Below, in pieces: positions 1 to 5,999 of a stretch of DNA of 7,726 bases. The DNA is taken from positions 1-7,726 of the forward strand of contig OMQE01000124.1 of assembly GCA_900313155.1 (NCBI GenBank), given 5' to 3'. Position numbers and translations under genes: made by a program. This DNA comes from an uncultured Rhodospirillaceae bacterium. GTDB lineage: Bacteria > Pseudomonadota > Alphaproteobacteria > RF32 > CAG-239. Positions within the stretch are counted from its first letter, which is position 1. Each line of letters begins with the position of its first letter. The notes beneath the pieces were generated by a model. It saw only the letters and a program-made list of their open reading frames with translations, made no database searches and had not been told where the DNA came from.

Positions 1-749
1 ATACCCCATTGGACTAATTCTTCGTTGTAATCAGAAATGTATTGAGCGCCAAGACTATTTATACGAGCAACAAAAGCATCGCTATCTTCTGGTAAATTAT
101 TGTGTTTTCGGCGAATAAAAGTTTTGACCGAATATATATCATTAACAGATAAATCTAAATCTTCACCTCTATCAAATTTTTCTTTGTTTTTGAAAAACAT
201 TTGTTCATCATACGGAACATCTCTTTCATCTTGAGCCGACGAGGCATTGAAAACTTGCTGATTTTCTTGCGTTTGTAATGTTGCTTCCGATTTTTGAGCG
301 GCTACATCTTGCTCTTGTGCATCGGAAAGGTTAGTTGTTTCTGTTGTCGGAAAATGCTCGGCAATATAGTTTTCAACAGTGTGGTCGACAAGAGATTCGT
401 GCATACGCTCAAGATAAGAACGCAATAATTCCAATTCTTCATCAGGGAGTTCAAGTTCTTCACCGGAACTAATGACCGCTCTGGCTTTGTTAAAAACAGC
501 CGCGCCCTTTGCCATTTCGCTTTGTGGGGCAGGGGTTGGTTCTTGAGGTTTAATCAAACCCCGCTCAACCATATATTCTTCTACAAGTTCAAGCTGTTCT
601 TTATACTTATATGCTTGGTCTTCCGGAATTTTCTTCGCTTCATCATAAAAACTTTGCAAATCTTCATCTGTCATATTTTTCAGATGTTCTTGTAATTCTT
701 CTGCTGATTTTGCATGCTTTAATGTTTGAATAGCCATATTCTTAGCCAT
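1..749 (-). CDS. Unrecognised acidic protein, partial (N-terminal 249 residues)
   Basis: An open frame reads leftward from the ATG at 749-747 without a stop to the window edge, so only the N-terminal part is present. The start is supported by the ribosome-binding sequence AGGGAG just upstream and by a well-placed promoter at 808-836. The protein begins MAKNMAIQTLKHAKSAEEL and has no signal peptide or membrane segment, so it is probably cytoplasmic. The first 70 or so residues look helical and charged (repeated EE, EEL and KK pairs, 'EQLELVEEYMVERG'). A proline patch (PQEPTPAPQ) follows, then a Glu-rich stretch with ELEL twice (GEELELPDEELELL). Next comes a Gln/Glu/Thr/Ser-rich, probably disordered segment, and then a more ordered part (DLSVNDIYSVKTFIRRKHNN). 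I do not recognise the family and assign no function. It could be a structural, adaptor or effector-like protein; the missing C-terminus may hold the diagnostic domain. Confidence 0.8.
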   Translation of the reverse strand, partial: MAKNMAIQTLKHAKSAEELQEHLKNMTDEDLQSFYDEAKKIPEDQAYKYKEQLELVEEYMVERGLIKPQEPTPAPQSEMAKGAAVFNKARAVISSGEELELPDEELELLRSYLERMHESLVDHTVENYIAEHFPTTETTNLSDAQEQDVAAQKSEATLQTQENQQVFNASSAQDERDVPYDEQMFFKNKEKFDRGEDLDLSVNDIYSVKTFIRRKHNNLPEDSDAFVARINSLGAQYISDYNEELVQWG

Positions 750-769
750 GTTTTTTTCTCCCTGTTAAA

Positions 770-788
770 ACCATCTGAAGCAGATGGT
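770..788 (-). promoter_or_regulatory. Perfect 8-bp leader hairpin or operator dyad
   Basis: ACCATCTG-AAG-CAGATGGT is a perfect inverted repeat with a 3-nt centre. It lies between the predicted transcription start (about 801) and the ribosome-binding site of the leftward gene, so it should be in that gene's 5' untranslated leader. On the leftward strand it is followed by TTTTAACAGGGAG. It could act as an RNA stem next to the ribosome site, a weak attenuator, or a protein-binding palindrome; the sequence alone does not decide. Confidence 0.6.
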
Positions 789-807
789 ATGTCCTAAAAT
801 TTTTCTT

Positions 808-836
808 ATTTTACCTTCTTCCGTCAAGTTTGTCAA
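808..836 (-). promoter_or_regulatory. Sigma70-type promoter of the leftward gene 1-749
   Basis: On the minus strand a consensus -35 box TTGACA (836-831) is followed after 17 bp by TAAAAT (813-808), a 5/6 match to the -10 consensus. Transcription would start near 801, giving a leader of about 50 nt that contains the hairpin at 770-788. This is one of the two best promoter matches in the window. Confidence 0.7.
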
Positions 837-857
837 TATTTAATTTGCCAAAAAGAC

Positions 858-885
858 TTGAATTTTTCCAAATTGTATGTATTAT
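858..885 (+). promoter_or_regulatory. Putative promoter of the MORN-patatin operon
   Basis: TTGAAT (858-863) and TATTAT (880-885) are separated by 16 bp and face rightward, back to back with the leftward promoter. The -10 is a 5/6 match and the -35 a 4/6 match. The predicted start near 892 leaves a very short leader of about 14 nt. Confidence 0.5.
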
Positions 886-902
886 TAATCCTAAAGGATT
901 AA
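885..902 (+). promoter_or_regulatory. Dyad overlapping -10 region and ribosome-binding site
   Basis: TTAATCC-TAAA-GGATTAA is a perfect 7-bp inverted repeat between the -10 box and the ATG at 906. Its right arm contains the GGA of the only ribosome-binding sequence (AAAGGA, 893-898). A repressor bound here would block the start site; a folded RNA would hide the ribosome site if transcription begins upstream of the left arm. Function is inferred only from position and symmetry. Confidence 0.45.
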
Positions 903-905
903 AAA

Positions 906-1463
906 ATGGAAAAGAAAATATTGATACTAATGCTGTTTGGCGTGTTTTTTTGTCAGCAAGTTTCTGCCAATGAGGAAGAAAGATTTGTTGAACATTCGTG
1001 CGAGCCGGTAGATGAGCGGAATTATTGCGTTGATGCTAACGGTGAACCGCTGGAGGGCAAAATTTATACGCCTTGGCCTGATGGCGGATATAAGGCTATT
1101 ATCAACTACAAAAATGGGTATGCCGATGGTTTGGCTACATATTTTAATGACCAAGGTAAGCCTATTGAGCGGGTTTATTATAAATCCGGCATTAAAAACG
1201 GTATGGATAAAATTTATTATGCTAATCGAACCATTAAGGTTTGGGCAAATTACAAAAACGGTAAGCTGGACGGATGGCAGAATTTTTTCACACCGCAAGG
1301 ACGTCAGCAGGGTAAAATGTATTATAAAAACGGCAAGTTGACCGACGGTTTTTGTATTTCATATAATAATAAACGTCGGCAAAAAATGTATTTAACCGCC
1401 GAGCAAAAAGAGCAAAACGAAGATAATCAACTGTTTTTCTGCTCTGCGGAGGAGCAAAAATGA
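906..1463 (+). CDS. Exported MORN-repeat (YwqK-like) protein
   Basis: A 185-residue protein with a Sec-type signal peptide: Lys residues at 3-4, a hydrophobic core, and a likely cut after VSA at residue 21. The cysteine at 16 is not in a proper lipobox, so it is probably a soluble periplasmic or secreted protein. Residues about 64-158 contain four repeats of roughly 24 residues built on 'Y(K)xG...DG...Y/F.....G': INYKNGYADG, VYYKSGIKNG, ANYKNGKLDG and MYYKNGKLTDG. This matches the bacterial MORN-repeat variant (Pfam MORN_2), often named 'YwqK family antitoxin' in databases. Cysteines at 32 and 41 and at 149 and 178 could form disulfides after export. Eukaryotic MORN repeats bind lipids or proteins; no enzyme activity is expected. 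The stop overlaps the start of the patatin gene by ATGA, so the two are translationally coupled. Function unknown; a partner, immunity or lipid-binding role is inference. Confidence 0.85.
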   Translation: MEKKILILMLFGVFFCQQVSANEEERFVEHSCEPVDERNYCVDANGEPLEGKIYTPWPDGGYKAIINYKNGYADGLATYFNDQGKPIERVYYKSGIKNGMDKIYYANRTIKVWANYKNGKLDGWQNFFTPQGRQQGKMYYKNGKLTDGFCISYNNKRRQKMYLTAEQKEQNEDNQLFFCSAEEQK

Positions 1464-2308
1464 CAAGCGGACTGGTATTGGAAGGCGGCGCGCATCGGGC
1501 AATATATGTGGCCGGCGTGGTTGATGTTTTGTTGGAAAACGATATTCATTTTGACGGCGTTATCGGTGTTTCTGCCGGTGCAATACATGGCTGTTCTTTT
1601 GTTTCCGGTCAGAGAGGACGAAGTATTAACTATACCCTGAAATATGCTAACGATAAACGGTATATGAGTTGGTATTCGTGGTTGACAACCGGAAACATGG
1701 TTGGTGAAGAATTTTGTTATCACGAGTTACCGGAAAAACTCTTTCCGTTTCATCATGAAAATTTTGAAGCCTCAACAACTAAATTTTATGTGACTTGTAC
1801 AAATCTGCAAACAGGGCAGGCGGAATATATTTATTGTGACGAATTGCGCCAAAAAATGCCATATTTACGGGCGTCGGCCTCTATGCCGTTTGTGTCGCAT
1901 ATCAGCTATATTTCCGGCGTGCCGTATCTAGACGGCGGTATTGCCGATAGTATTCCGGTGCAAGCATTCCAAAAGTTGGGATATGATAAGTGTGTGGTGG
2001 TGCAAACGCGGGCTGACGGCTATCAAAAAAGCAAAAATAAACTGGGTTGGCTTGCAAGCATTGTATATAAACGCTATCCGAAATTTGCCAAGGCTATTCA
2101 AGAACGCCACCTGATGTATAATCGAGAGCTGGCGGATATTCACCAAATGGAAAATGAAGAAAAAATTGTTGTAATTAGACCAAGTAAAAACATTAAAATC
2201 AAACATATGGAAAAGAATCTTAATGTTTTACGAGAAGTGTATCAGTTGGGTCGCACAGATGCGCTTGCGGCGTTGCCGAAAATAAAACAGTTTTTGAATA
2301 TTGATTAG
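1460..2308 (+). CDS. Patatin-like phospholipase, YjjU type
   Basis: A 282-residue predicted Ser-Asp dyad acyl hydrolase that would release fatty acids from phospholipids or related esters. It has the whole patatin core: a glycine-rich oxyanion loop (LEGGAHRAIYVAG, 7-19), the nucleophile elbow GVSAG with Ser38, the 'RASASMPFVS' segment (137-146) and the DGG motif with Asp158 followed by IADSIPV. Its length and C-terminal layout (NRELADIH..., LREVYQLGRTDALA) resemble E. coli YjjU and the COG4667 group. There is no signal peptide or membrane segment, so it is probably cytoplasmic or peripheral. The ATG at 1460 is favoured by GGAGGAG (1448-1454) five bases upstream and the ATGA overlap with the MORN gene. 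The oxyanion loop reads GGAHRA rather than GGGxRG; the first substitution is common in the group, the second less so. Substrate and biological role are unknown. Confidence 0.92.
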   Translation: MTSGLVLEGGAHRAIYVAGVVDVLLENDIHFDGVIGVSAGAIHGCSFVSGQRGRSINYTLKYANDKRYMSWYSWLTTGNMVGEEFCYHELPEKLFPFHHENFEASTTKFYVTCTNLQTGQAEYIYCDELRQKMPYLRASASMPFVSHISYISGVPYLDGGIADSIPVQAFQKLGYDKCVVVQTRADGYQKSKNKLGWLASIVYKRYPKFAKAIQERHLMYNRELADIHQMENEEKIVVIRPSKNIKIKHMEKNLNVLREVYQLGRTDALAALPKIKQFLNID

Positions 2309-2309
2309 C

Positions 2310-2338
2310 CTGTAAAAAAATTACAGTTCTTCTTTTTT
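2310..2338 (+). terminator. Terminator of the MORN-patatin operon
   Basis: CTGTAA-AAAAA-TTACAG (2310-2326) forms a 6-bp stem followed by TTCTTCTTTTTT, two bases after the patatin stop. The T-rich tail is also the coding sequence for the KKEEL end of gpsA, and the right arm contains the gpsA stop codon. The stem is weak and AT-rich; only the rightward strand has the T run. Confidence 0.6.
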
Positions 2339-3316
2339 ATATGGTCGTGAAAGCAGAGTATTGATGGCTTCTTCCAGCGAAATCCCTTCAAACAAAAGGC
2401 GCTCAACCATTTCACAAATCGGCATTTCTATGTTTAGCTCACGAGCACGTTTAACTACCGCTTGTGCAGTATAAATGCCTTCAACCGTGCGGGTATTTTC
2501 CCTCATAGGTTTTTCAGCTGTTCCGCAAGCACCAACTTCATAACCGAAGCTAAAGTTGCGTGATTGAGTACAATTTGCAGTCAATACCAAATCGCCCATA
2601 CCGCACATTCCCATCAATGTTGGCAAGTCTCCGCCCAATGCTTTGGCAAAACGTGCCATTTCATGAAAACCACGGGTAATTAAAGCGGCACGAGCTCCAT
2701 CGCCTAAAGAAGCACCTTCCACAATCCCCGATGCAATGGCAATCACGTTCTTAATACTGCCGCCGACTTGTGGGGCAATAATATCGGTTGCCAAATATGG
2801 ACGGAAGTATGATGTTCCTAATGTTTTAGTTAAATATAGAGCTATATCTTGTTGTTTGCACGCAATAGTTACAGATGCGATTTTGCGTTTGGCAACATCT
2901 ATGGCAAACCCCGGACCGGATAAAACGGCAATGGTGGTCTGTGGTATTTCTTCTGCGGCAATTTCAGAGAGCATTTTGCCGGAAGCTTGTTCAATTCCTT
3001 TAGCGCACAACACCAAAATTGTGTTTTTTTTCAGATAAGGTTTAATCATCTGCATGGTAGAGCGTGTATATTGAGCCGAAACTGTTAAAAGCACAATATC
3101 CGAAAAATCAAATACTTCCGATACATTTCCGGTGGCTTTAATTTGGTCCGGAAGCGGAATATCGGGCAAAAAAAGCTTGTTAACGTGTGCCATGTTGATA
3201 CTTTCCACCACCTCCAGTTCGCGCGCCCAACATAAAACACTATTGCCGGCACGGGTTGCCGTTAAGGCTAGTGCTGTTCCCCAAATACCGGTACCGATAA
3301 TTCCCACTTTTGACAT
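2321..3316 (-). CDS. gpsA: Glycerol-3-phosphate dehydrogenase [NAD(P)+]
   Basis: Reduces dihydroxyacetone phosphate to sn-glycerol-3-phosphate, the backbone for membrane phospholipids, in the cytoplasm. The N-terminal Rossmann loop is VGIIGTGIWGTALA (GxGxWG at residues 8-13). Other family marks are LCAKGIE with Lys106, LSGPGFA (132-138), SIKNVIAIASG with the expected catalytic Lys189, GFHEMARFAKALGG, CGMGDLVLT and SRNFSFG. At 331 residues it has normal length. Two tandem ATGs are possible (3319 and 3316). I chose the second because the ribosome site AAGGAGAT (3328-3321) leaves three bases after GGAG to the first ATG but six to the second. The family loop is usually LSGPSFA; Gly replaces that Ser here. 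The gene has its own promoter (3348-3375) and converges on the patatin gene. Identification is secure. Confidence 0.97.
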   Translation of the reverse strand: MSKVGIIGTGIWGTALALTATRAGNSVLCWARELEVVESINMAHVNKLFLPDIPLPDQIKATGNVSEVFDFSDIVLLTVSAQYTRSTMQMIKPYLKKNTILVLCAKGIEQASGKMLSEIAAEEIPQTTIAVLSGPGFAIDVAKRKIASVTIACKQQDIALYLTKTLGTSYFRPYLATDIIAPQVGGSIKNVIAIASGIVEGASLGDGARAALITRGFHEMARFAKALGGDLPTLMGMCGMGDLVLTANCTQSRNFSFGYEVGACGTAEKPMRENTRTVEGIYTAQAVVKRARELNIEMPICEMVERLLFEGISLEEAINTLLSRPYKKEEL

Positions 3317-3347
3317 CATTATCTCCTTTTTTATCTTATGTGTTCAA

Positions 3348-3375
3348 ATTTTAGTCGTATGTGCAAAAATTTCAA
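3348..3375 (-). promoter_or_regulatory. Promoter of gpsA
   Basis: On the minus strand TTGAAA (3375-3370) and TAAAAT (3353-3348) are 16 bp apart, each a 5/6 match to the sigma70 consensus. It lies downstream of the hairpins that end the porin gene, so gpsA appears to be transcribed independently of it. Confidence 0.6.
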
Positions 3376-3415
3376 GGCAGAATATCAGGTTATATGCAAA
3401 ATTTTTTAAAGGGAC

Positions 3416-3439
3416 AGGCTGCTCCTTGCGGAACAGCCT
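3416..3439 (-). terminator. Strong hairpin with GCAA tetraloop after the porin gene
   Basis: On the minus strand AGGCTGTTCC-GCAA-GGAGCAGCCT makes a 10-bp stem (nine Watson-Crick pairs and one G-U) closed by a GNRA-type tetraloop. It starts 38 bases after the porin stop. The following bases are GTCCCTTTAAAAAATTTT, so the T run is delayed and interrupted. It may be a non-canonical intrinsic terminator or mainly a 3'-end-stabilising stem. Confidence 0.65.
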
Positions 3440-3446
3440 TGTGGTT

Positions 3447-3483
3447 TATAAGAAAACTTATATTTGTTCTATAATTTTAGAAC
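3447..3483 (-). other. Two small hairpins at the 3' end of the porin gene
   Basis: TATAAG-AAAA-CTTATA (3447-3462) and GTTCTA-TAATTT-TAGAAC (3466-3483) are perfect 6-bp inverted repeats with short loops. The second covers the porin stop codon (3479-3477). Together with the hairpin at 3416-3439 they form three stems within 68 bp. Both are AT-rich and individually weak, so RNA stability or protection is only a possibility. Confidence 0.4.
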
Positions 3484-4784
3484 TTGTATTGATATTGGAA
3501 CGCCAACATATTACTGTGGTTATGATACTTAACGTTCAAATCTCCCGCCATATCATTACGAGTGCGACCGTGCATCATAAACAGGTGCGCATAACCAAAG
3601 TCAAACTGGTGATTGCCCGTGGCATAGCTGGCACCGGCCGAAAGCCAAATACGGTCGGTATCCGGAATACGGTTTGAGCGATAGTAGTTGTTGGCAGACG
3701 GAGATTGATCCCATGCCGTGCCGGCACGCAGAGTCCAATTTTCATTCATATAATATTCTTGCCCAAGCGAAATGGTCCAAGCATCTTTCCAACGATAGTC
3801 AACATCATAATTGCCGGGACCTTTTCCTGTATCAAGAGGTGAACCGTAGCCGCGTCCAGGGAAAGTATAAAAACGATGCCATTGAACATATTTTACAGTA
3901 GCCGAAGTTGCCCATTTTTCGTTCCATTTATGGTAACCGGATAAAATCCAGCTTGCAGGCAATTCCGGATCAGACATTGTTTTATAGCGATTAAATCCAC
4001 CTACAAAGTTCCCCGTTTCCGGTAAGCCCAAGGCTTGAGAAATTTGGTGGTTAATTCCTCTTATACCGCTATCGTTTAAATAAATATATTGTTTGCCTTT
4101 CGGGTCTTGAGTGCTCTTAAAGCGATATGATAAACCAACGCGTGTGTTTTCATTGAATTCATAAACCGCACCAAGCTGGAAAGCATGAGTCCAACCATCA
4201 ACACGGTAATCGTTGTAGCCTAAATTAACAAACTTTCCTGGTGCAACTTCTTTATTGATATTTGAAGTCAGCTGTCCTTCAATTCTGCGCAAAATAGCAC
4301 TGGCACCAAGCGAAAGTCCGTTATCAAAACGATAAGCGGTTGAAAAGTTAAAATCAATGACTTCCAAAAAAGATTTTCGAACACCGGCTGTTTGTGCCAC
4401 ATGACTATCATGCTTATATTTGGTTGACAAGCCGTATGGAACATATATGCCGGCGCCGAAGAACCATTTGTTATTTAAATTATATTGGCTGAGTAAGCTC
4501 GGCAGTGGCACAAAATAGTCCATCTTATCGGTGCCGTATTCGCTTTTGGCCTTAGAGGCAATTTCCGTTAAAGCCAATCCGGCCTGAATACCCGAACGTT
4601 TAACCAAAGTCATGCCGGCAGGGTTAAATGCCATGGCAGAATAGTCATCACCAACCACACCAACGCCGGCAAAAGAACGCCCCAAACCGGTGGTTGACAT
4701 TTCGTTAAGCTGATAACCGGCAGCGTGCGCTTGTGTGGCGGTCAAAACACCGGCTATTGCAGATAAAGTTACTATTTTTTTCAT
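3477..4784 (-). CDS. FadL/OmpP1-family outer-membrane transporter
   Basis: A 435-residue precursor of a beta-barrel channel for long-chain fatty acids or other hydrophobic compounds. The signal peptide starts MKKIVTLSAIAG and is cut after AHA (residue 21). The mature protein begins AGYQLNEMSTTGLGRSFAG, the characteristic FadL N-terminal hatch. The NPAG motif follows at precursor 54-57, mature residues 33-36. Alternating aromatic-rich strands fill the rest, and the last strand ends YQYQYKF with the terminal Phe used for barrel assembly. The frame stays open up to an ATG at 4853, but those extra 23 residues precede the signal peptide and most lie upstream of the putative -10. Of the tandem ATGs at 4787 and 4784, the second has the better distance (six bases) from AAAGGA (4796-4791). 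The real substrate cannot be told from sequence; I give no symbol because this family has many paralogues. Confidence 0.93.
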   Translation of the reverse strand: MKKIVTLSAIAGVLTATQAHAAGYQLNEMSTTGLGRSFAGVGVVGDDYSAMAFNPAGMTLVKRSGIQAGLALTEIASKAKSEYGTDKMDYFVPLPSLLSQYNLNNKWFFGAGIYVPYGLSTKYKHDSHVAQTAGVRKSFLEVIDFNFSTAYRFDNGLSLGASAILRRIEGQLTSNINKEVAPGKFVNLGYNDYRVDGWTHAFQLGAVYEFNENTRVGLSYRFKSTQDPKGKQYIYLNDSGIRGINHQISQALGLPETGNFVGGFNRYKTMSDPELPASWILSGYHKWNEKWATSATVKYVQWHRFYTFPGRGYGSPLDTGKGPGNYDVDYRWKDAWTISLGQEYYMNENWTLRAGTAWDQSPSANNYYRSNRIPDTDRIWLSAGASYATGNHQFDFGYAHLFMMHGRTRNDMAGDLNVKYHNHSNMLAFQYQYKF

Positions 4785-4824
4785 CATTAGTCCTTTGTCA
4801 AAATTGAATTCTGTAAAATAAAAT

Positions 4825-4853
4825 ATCATATAGGTACACGAGCGTCTATGCAC
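4825..4853 (-). promoter_or_regulatory. Weak candidate promoter of the porin gene
   Basis: TATGAT (4830-4825, minus strand) is a 5/6 match to the -10 consensus, 17 bp from a poor -35 (GTGCAT, 4853-4848). Transcription from here would begin near 4818, downstream of the 4853 ATG, which agrees with the 4784 start. The poor -35 suggests an activator or an incorrect call. Confidence 0.3.
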
Positions 4854-4932
4854 AGCAGAGATTTTTTACGGTTTCTCTTAAGATACTAATGATAATTTCG
4901 GGTGGTATGACGGGTATTTTTTGCATTTTTCC

Positions 4933-4941
4933 TGTGGATAA
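4933..4941 (-). promoter_or_regulatory. Perfect DnaA-box 9-mer
   Basis: TGTGGATAA on the plus strand is the exact complement of the consensus DnaA box TTATCCACA. It sits in the divergent region between the porin and ATPase genes and would fall between a possible -35 (TTGCAT, 4921-4926) and a possible -10 (TTAAAT, 4944-4949) of the ATPase gene. I found no second box nearby, so an origin is not supported. It may be a regulatory DnaA site or a chance match. Confidence 0.4.
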
Positions 4942-4968
4942 CTTTAAATGCTTTCCAAAAGATAGCGA

Positions 4969-4983
4969 TTAACGTAAATTTAA
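4969..4983 (+). promoter_or_regulatory. TTAA-N7-TTAA motif (CtrA-like)
   Basis: TTAA (4969-4972) and TTAA (4980-4983) are seven bases apart, the spacing of the CtrA-binding motif known in Alphaproteobacteria. The flanking bases of the longer consensus are not conserved, and such motifs arise often by chance in AT-rich DNA. Listed because it is 27 bp from the DnaA box and 54 bp upstream of the ATPase start. Confidence 0.2.
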
Positions 4984-5036
4984 GAAACGGTAAATAAAAT
5001 AATATGAAAGTTTTTTTTATAAACGAGGTGTAAAAC

Positions 5037-5999
5037 ATGGCAACAGTTAATGAAACAGAATTTTCGGATATTTATATCATTCCGGACGGAACCGGATATA
5101 TTTGGGGGCGCAAAACACCCAGCGGGTTAGTGCCTTGCAAACCGGACGATTATGATGAATTTTATCAGGCTCTGAAAGACACGTATGATGGCGAAAACTC
5201 AAGCTATTTGGTGAAGTTTAAGGGTTTGCATTATCGTGTGGAGCGCACGGTGACGCTTGACGGGCAGCAATTTTGTGCGCGCAAAATGCCGCATTCGGTG
5301 CCGGATATCAATAAATTAGGTATTGATGAAAAGTTGCTTAACTATTTGAAAAGTTTGAGTGGTGCTTCCGGATTGATTTTGCTTGCGGGGACTACCGGTT
5401 CAGGTAAAACAACAACGCTGTCGGCCCTGCTTCGAGAATTTTTAATTCGCGACGGCGGGTATGCTTTTACGCTGGAAGATCCGGTGGAAATGCCGCTTGA
5501 CGGAACATATCATACGGTGAACGGCGAATTGGGAATTTGTAAGCAGATGACGCCGCCGGGAGGTTCTTGGCAAGCTGGTTTGAAGTCTATGTTGCGTTCA
5601 AAACCGCGTTATGTGTATTTGGGCGAGATTCGTGATCCGGAAATTGCATCAGAGGCTATGCGTGCCGCTATTTCAGGGCACTTGGTTCTTTCAACCATTC
5701 ACGCCGCCACGGTAACAGACGCCATTCAATCTATTGTAAAATATGCGGCAGCCAGCGGAATTTCTGAAGAAATGGCTTATGACTTGGTAGGTAATGGTAT
5801 TTTGGCGGTACTGCATCAAAAATTGGTTGGCGTGCCGAAACGCGCGGTTTTAGAGGCAGTGTTTGCTAATCCGGACGCCAGTAAGGGCGACCAGGTGCGC
5901 GGTATTGTTAAGAGCGGTAAACTGAATCTTTCAACTACCATTGAACAGCAACGTATTCGCTTGGCACGCGGTATTCCGCTGTTTGATGATAAAGTATAG
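5037..5999 (+). CDS. Solitary GspE/PilT-superfamily secretion ATPase
   Basis: A 320-residue hexameric motor ATPase of the type that drives type IV pili, type II secretion or related type IVB systems. After a short N-terminal domain (SDIYIIPDGTGYIWG) come all the core boxes: Walker A GTTGSGKT (118-125), the Asp box TLEDPVE (145-151), a Walker B variant YVYLGEIRD with Glu197, and the His box SGHLVLSTIH (213-222). It lacks the four-cysteine zinc motif of GspE, and I see no AIRNLIRE-type motif of PilT in the C-terminus, which ends SGKLNLSTTIEQQRIRLARG. It is therefore closer in size to PilT/PilU or DotB-like ATPases but not safely any of them. GAGGTG (5025-5030) lies six bases before the ATG. No pilin, platform, secretin or other secretion gene is in the window, so it is an orphan here and its machine must be encoded elsewhere. 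Confidence 0.9.
   Translation: MATVNETEFSDIYIIPDGTGYIWGRKTPSGLVPCKPDDYDEFYQALKDTYDGENSSYLVKFKGLHYRVERTVTLDGQQFCARKMPHSVPDINKLGIDEKLLNYLKSLSGASGLILLAGTTGSGKTTTLSALLREFLIRDGGYAFTLEDPVEMPLDGTYHTVNGELGICKQMTPPGGSWQAGLKSMLRSKPRYVYLGEIRDPEIASEAMRAAISGHLVLSTIHAATVTDAIQSIVKYAAASGISEEMAYDLVGNGILAVLHQKLVGVPKRAVLEAVFANPDASKGDQVRGIVKSGKLNLSTTIEQQRIRLARGIPLFDDKV

Noticed and set aside
927..1298. Leftward and alternate-frame open frames within the MORN gene
   Set aside because: They lie inside a gene with a clear signal peptide and repeats, and show no start signals of their own.
3132..3677. A 181-residue rightward open frame across the gpsA/porin junction
   Set aside because: It is antisense to the start of gpsA, the intergenic hairpins and the end of the porin gene, has no ribosome site, and its product has no protein-like pattern.
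4785..4853. N-terminal extension of the porin to the ATG at 4853
   Set aside because: It would put 23 non-hydrophobic residues before the signal peptide, has no ribosome site, and mostly lies upstream of the putative transcription start.
4882..4899. Fur-like sequence (TGATAAT half-site)
   Set aside because: Only one half of the palindrome is present; the other side does not match.
4785..5036. Chromosomal replication origin
   Set aside because: Only one DnaA box was found and no origin-associated genes (dnaA, dnaN, parAB, gidA) are present.
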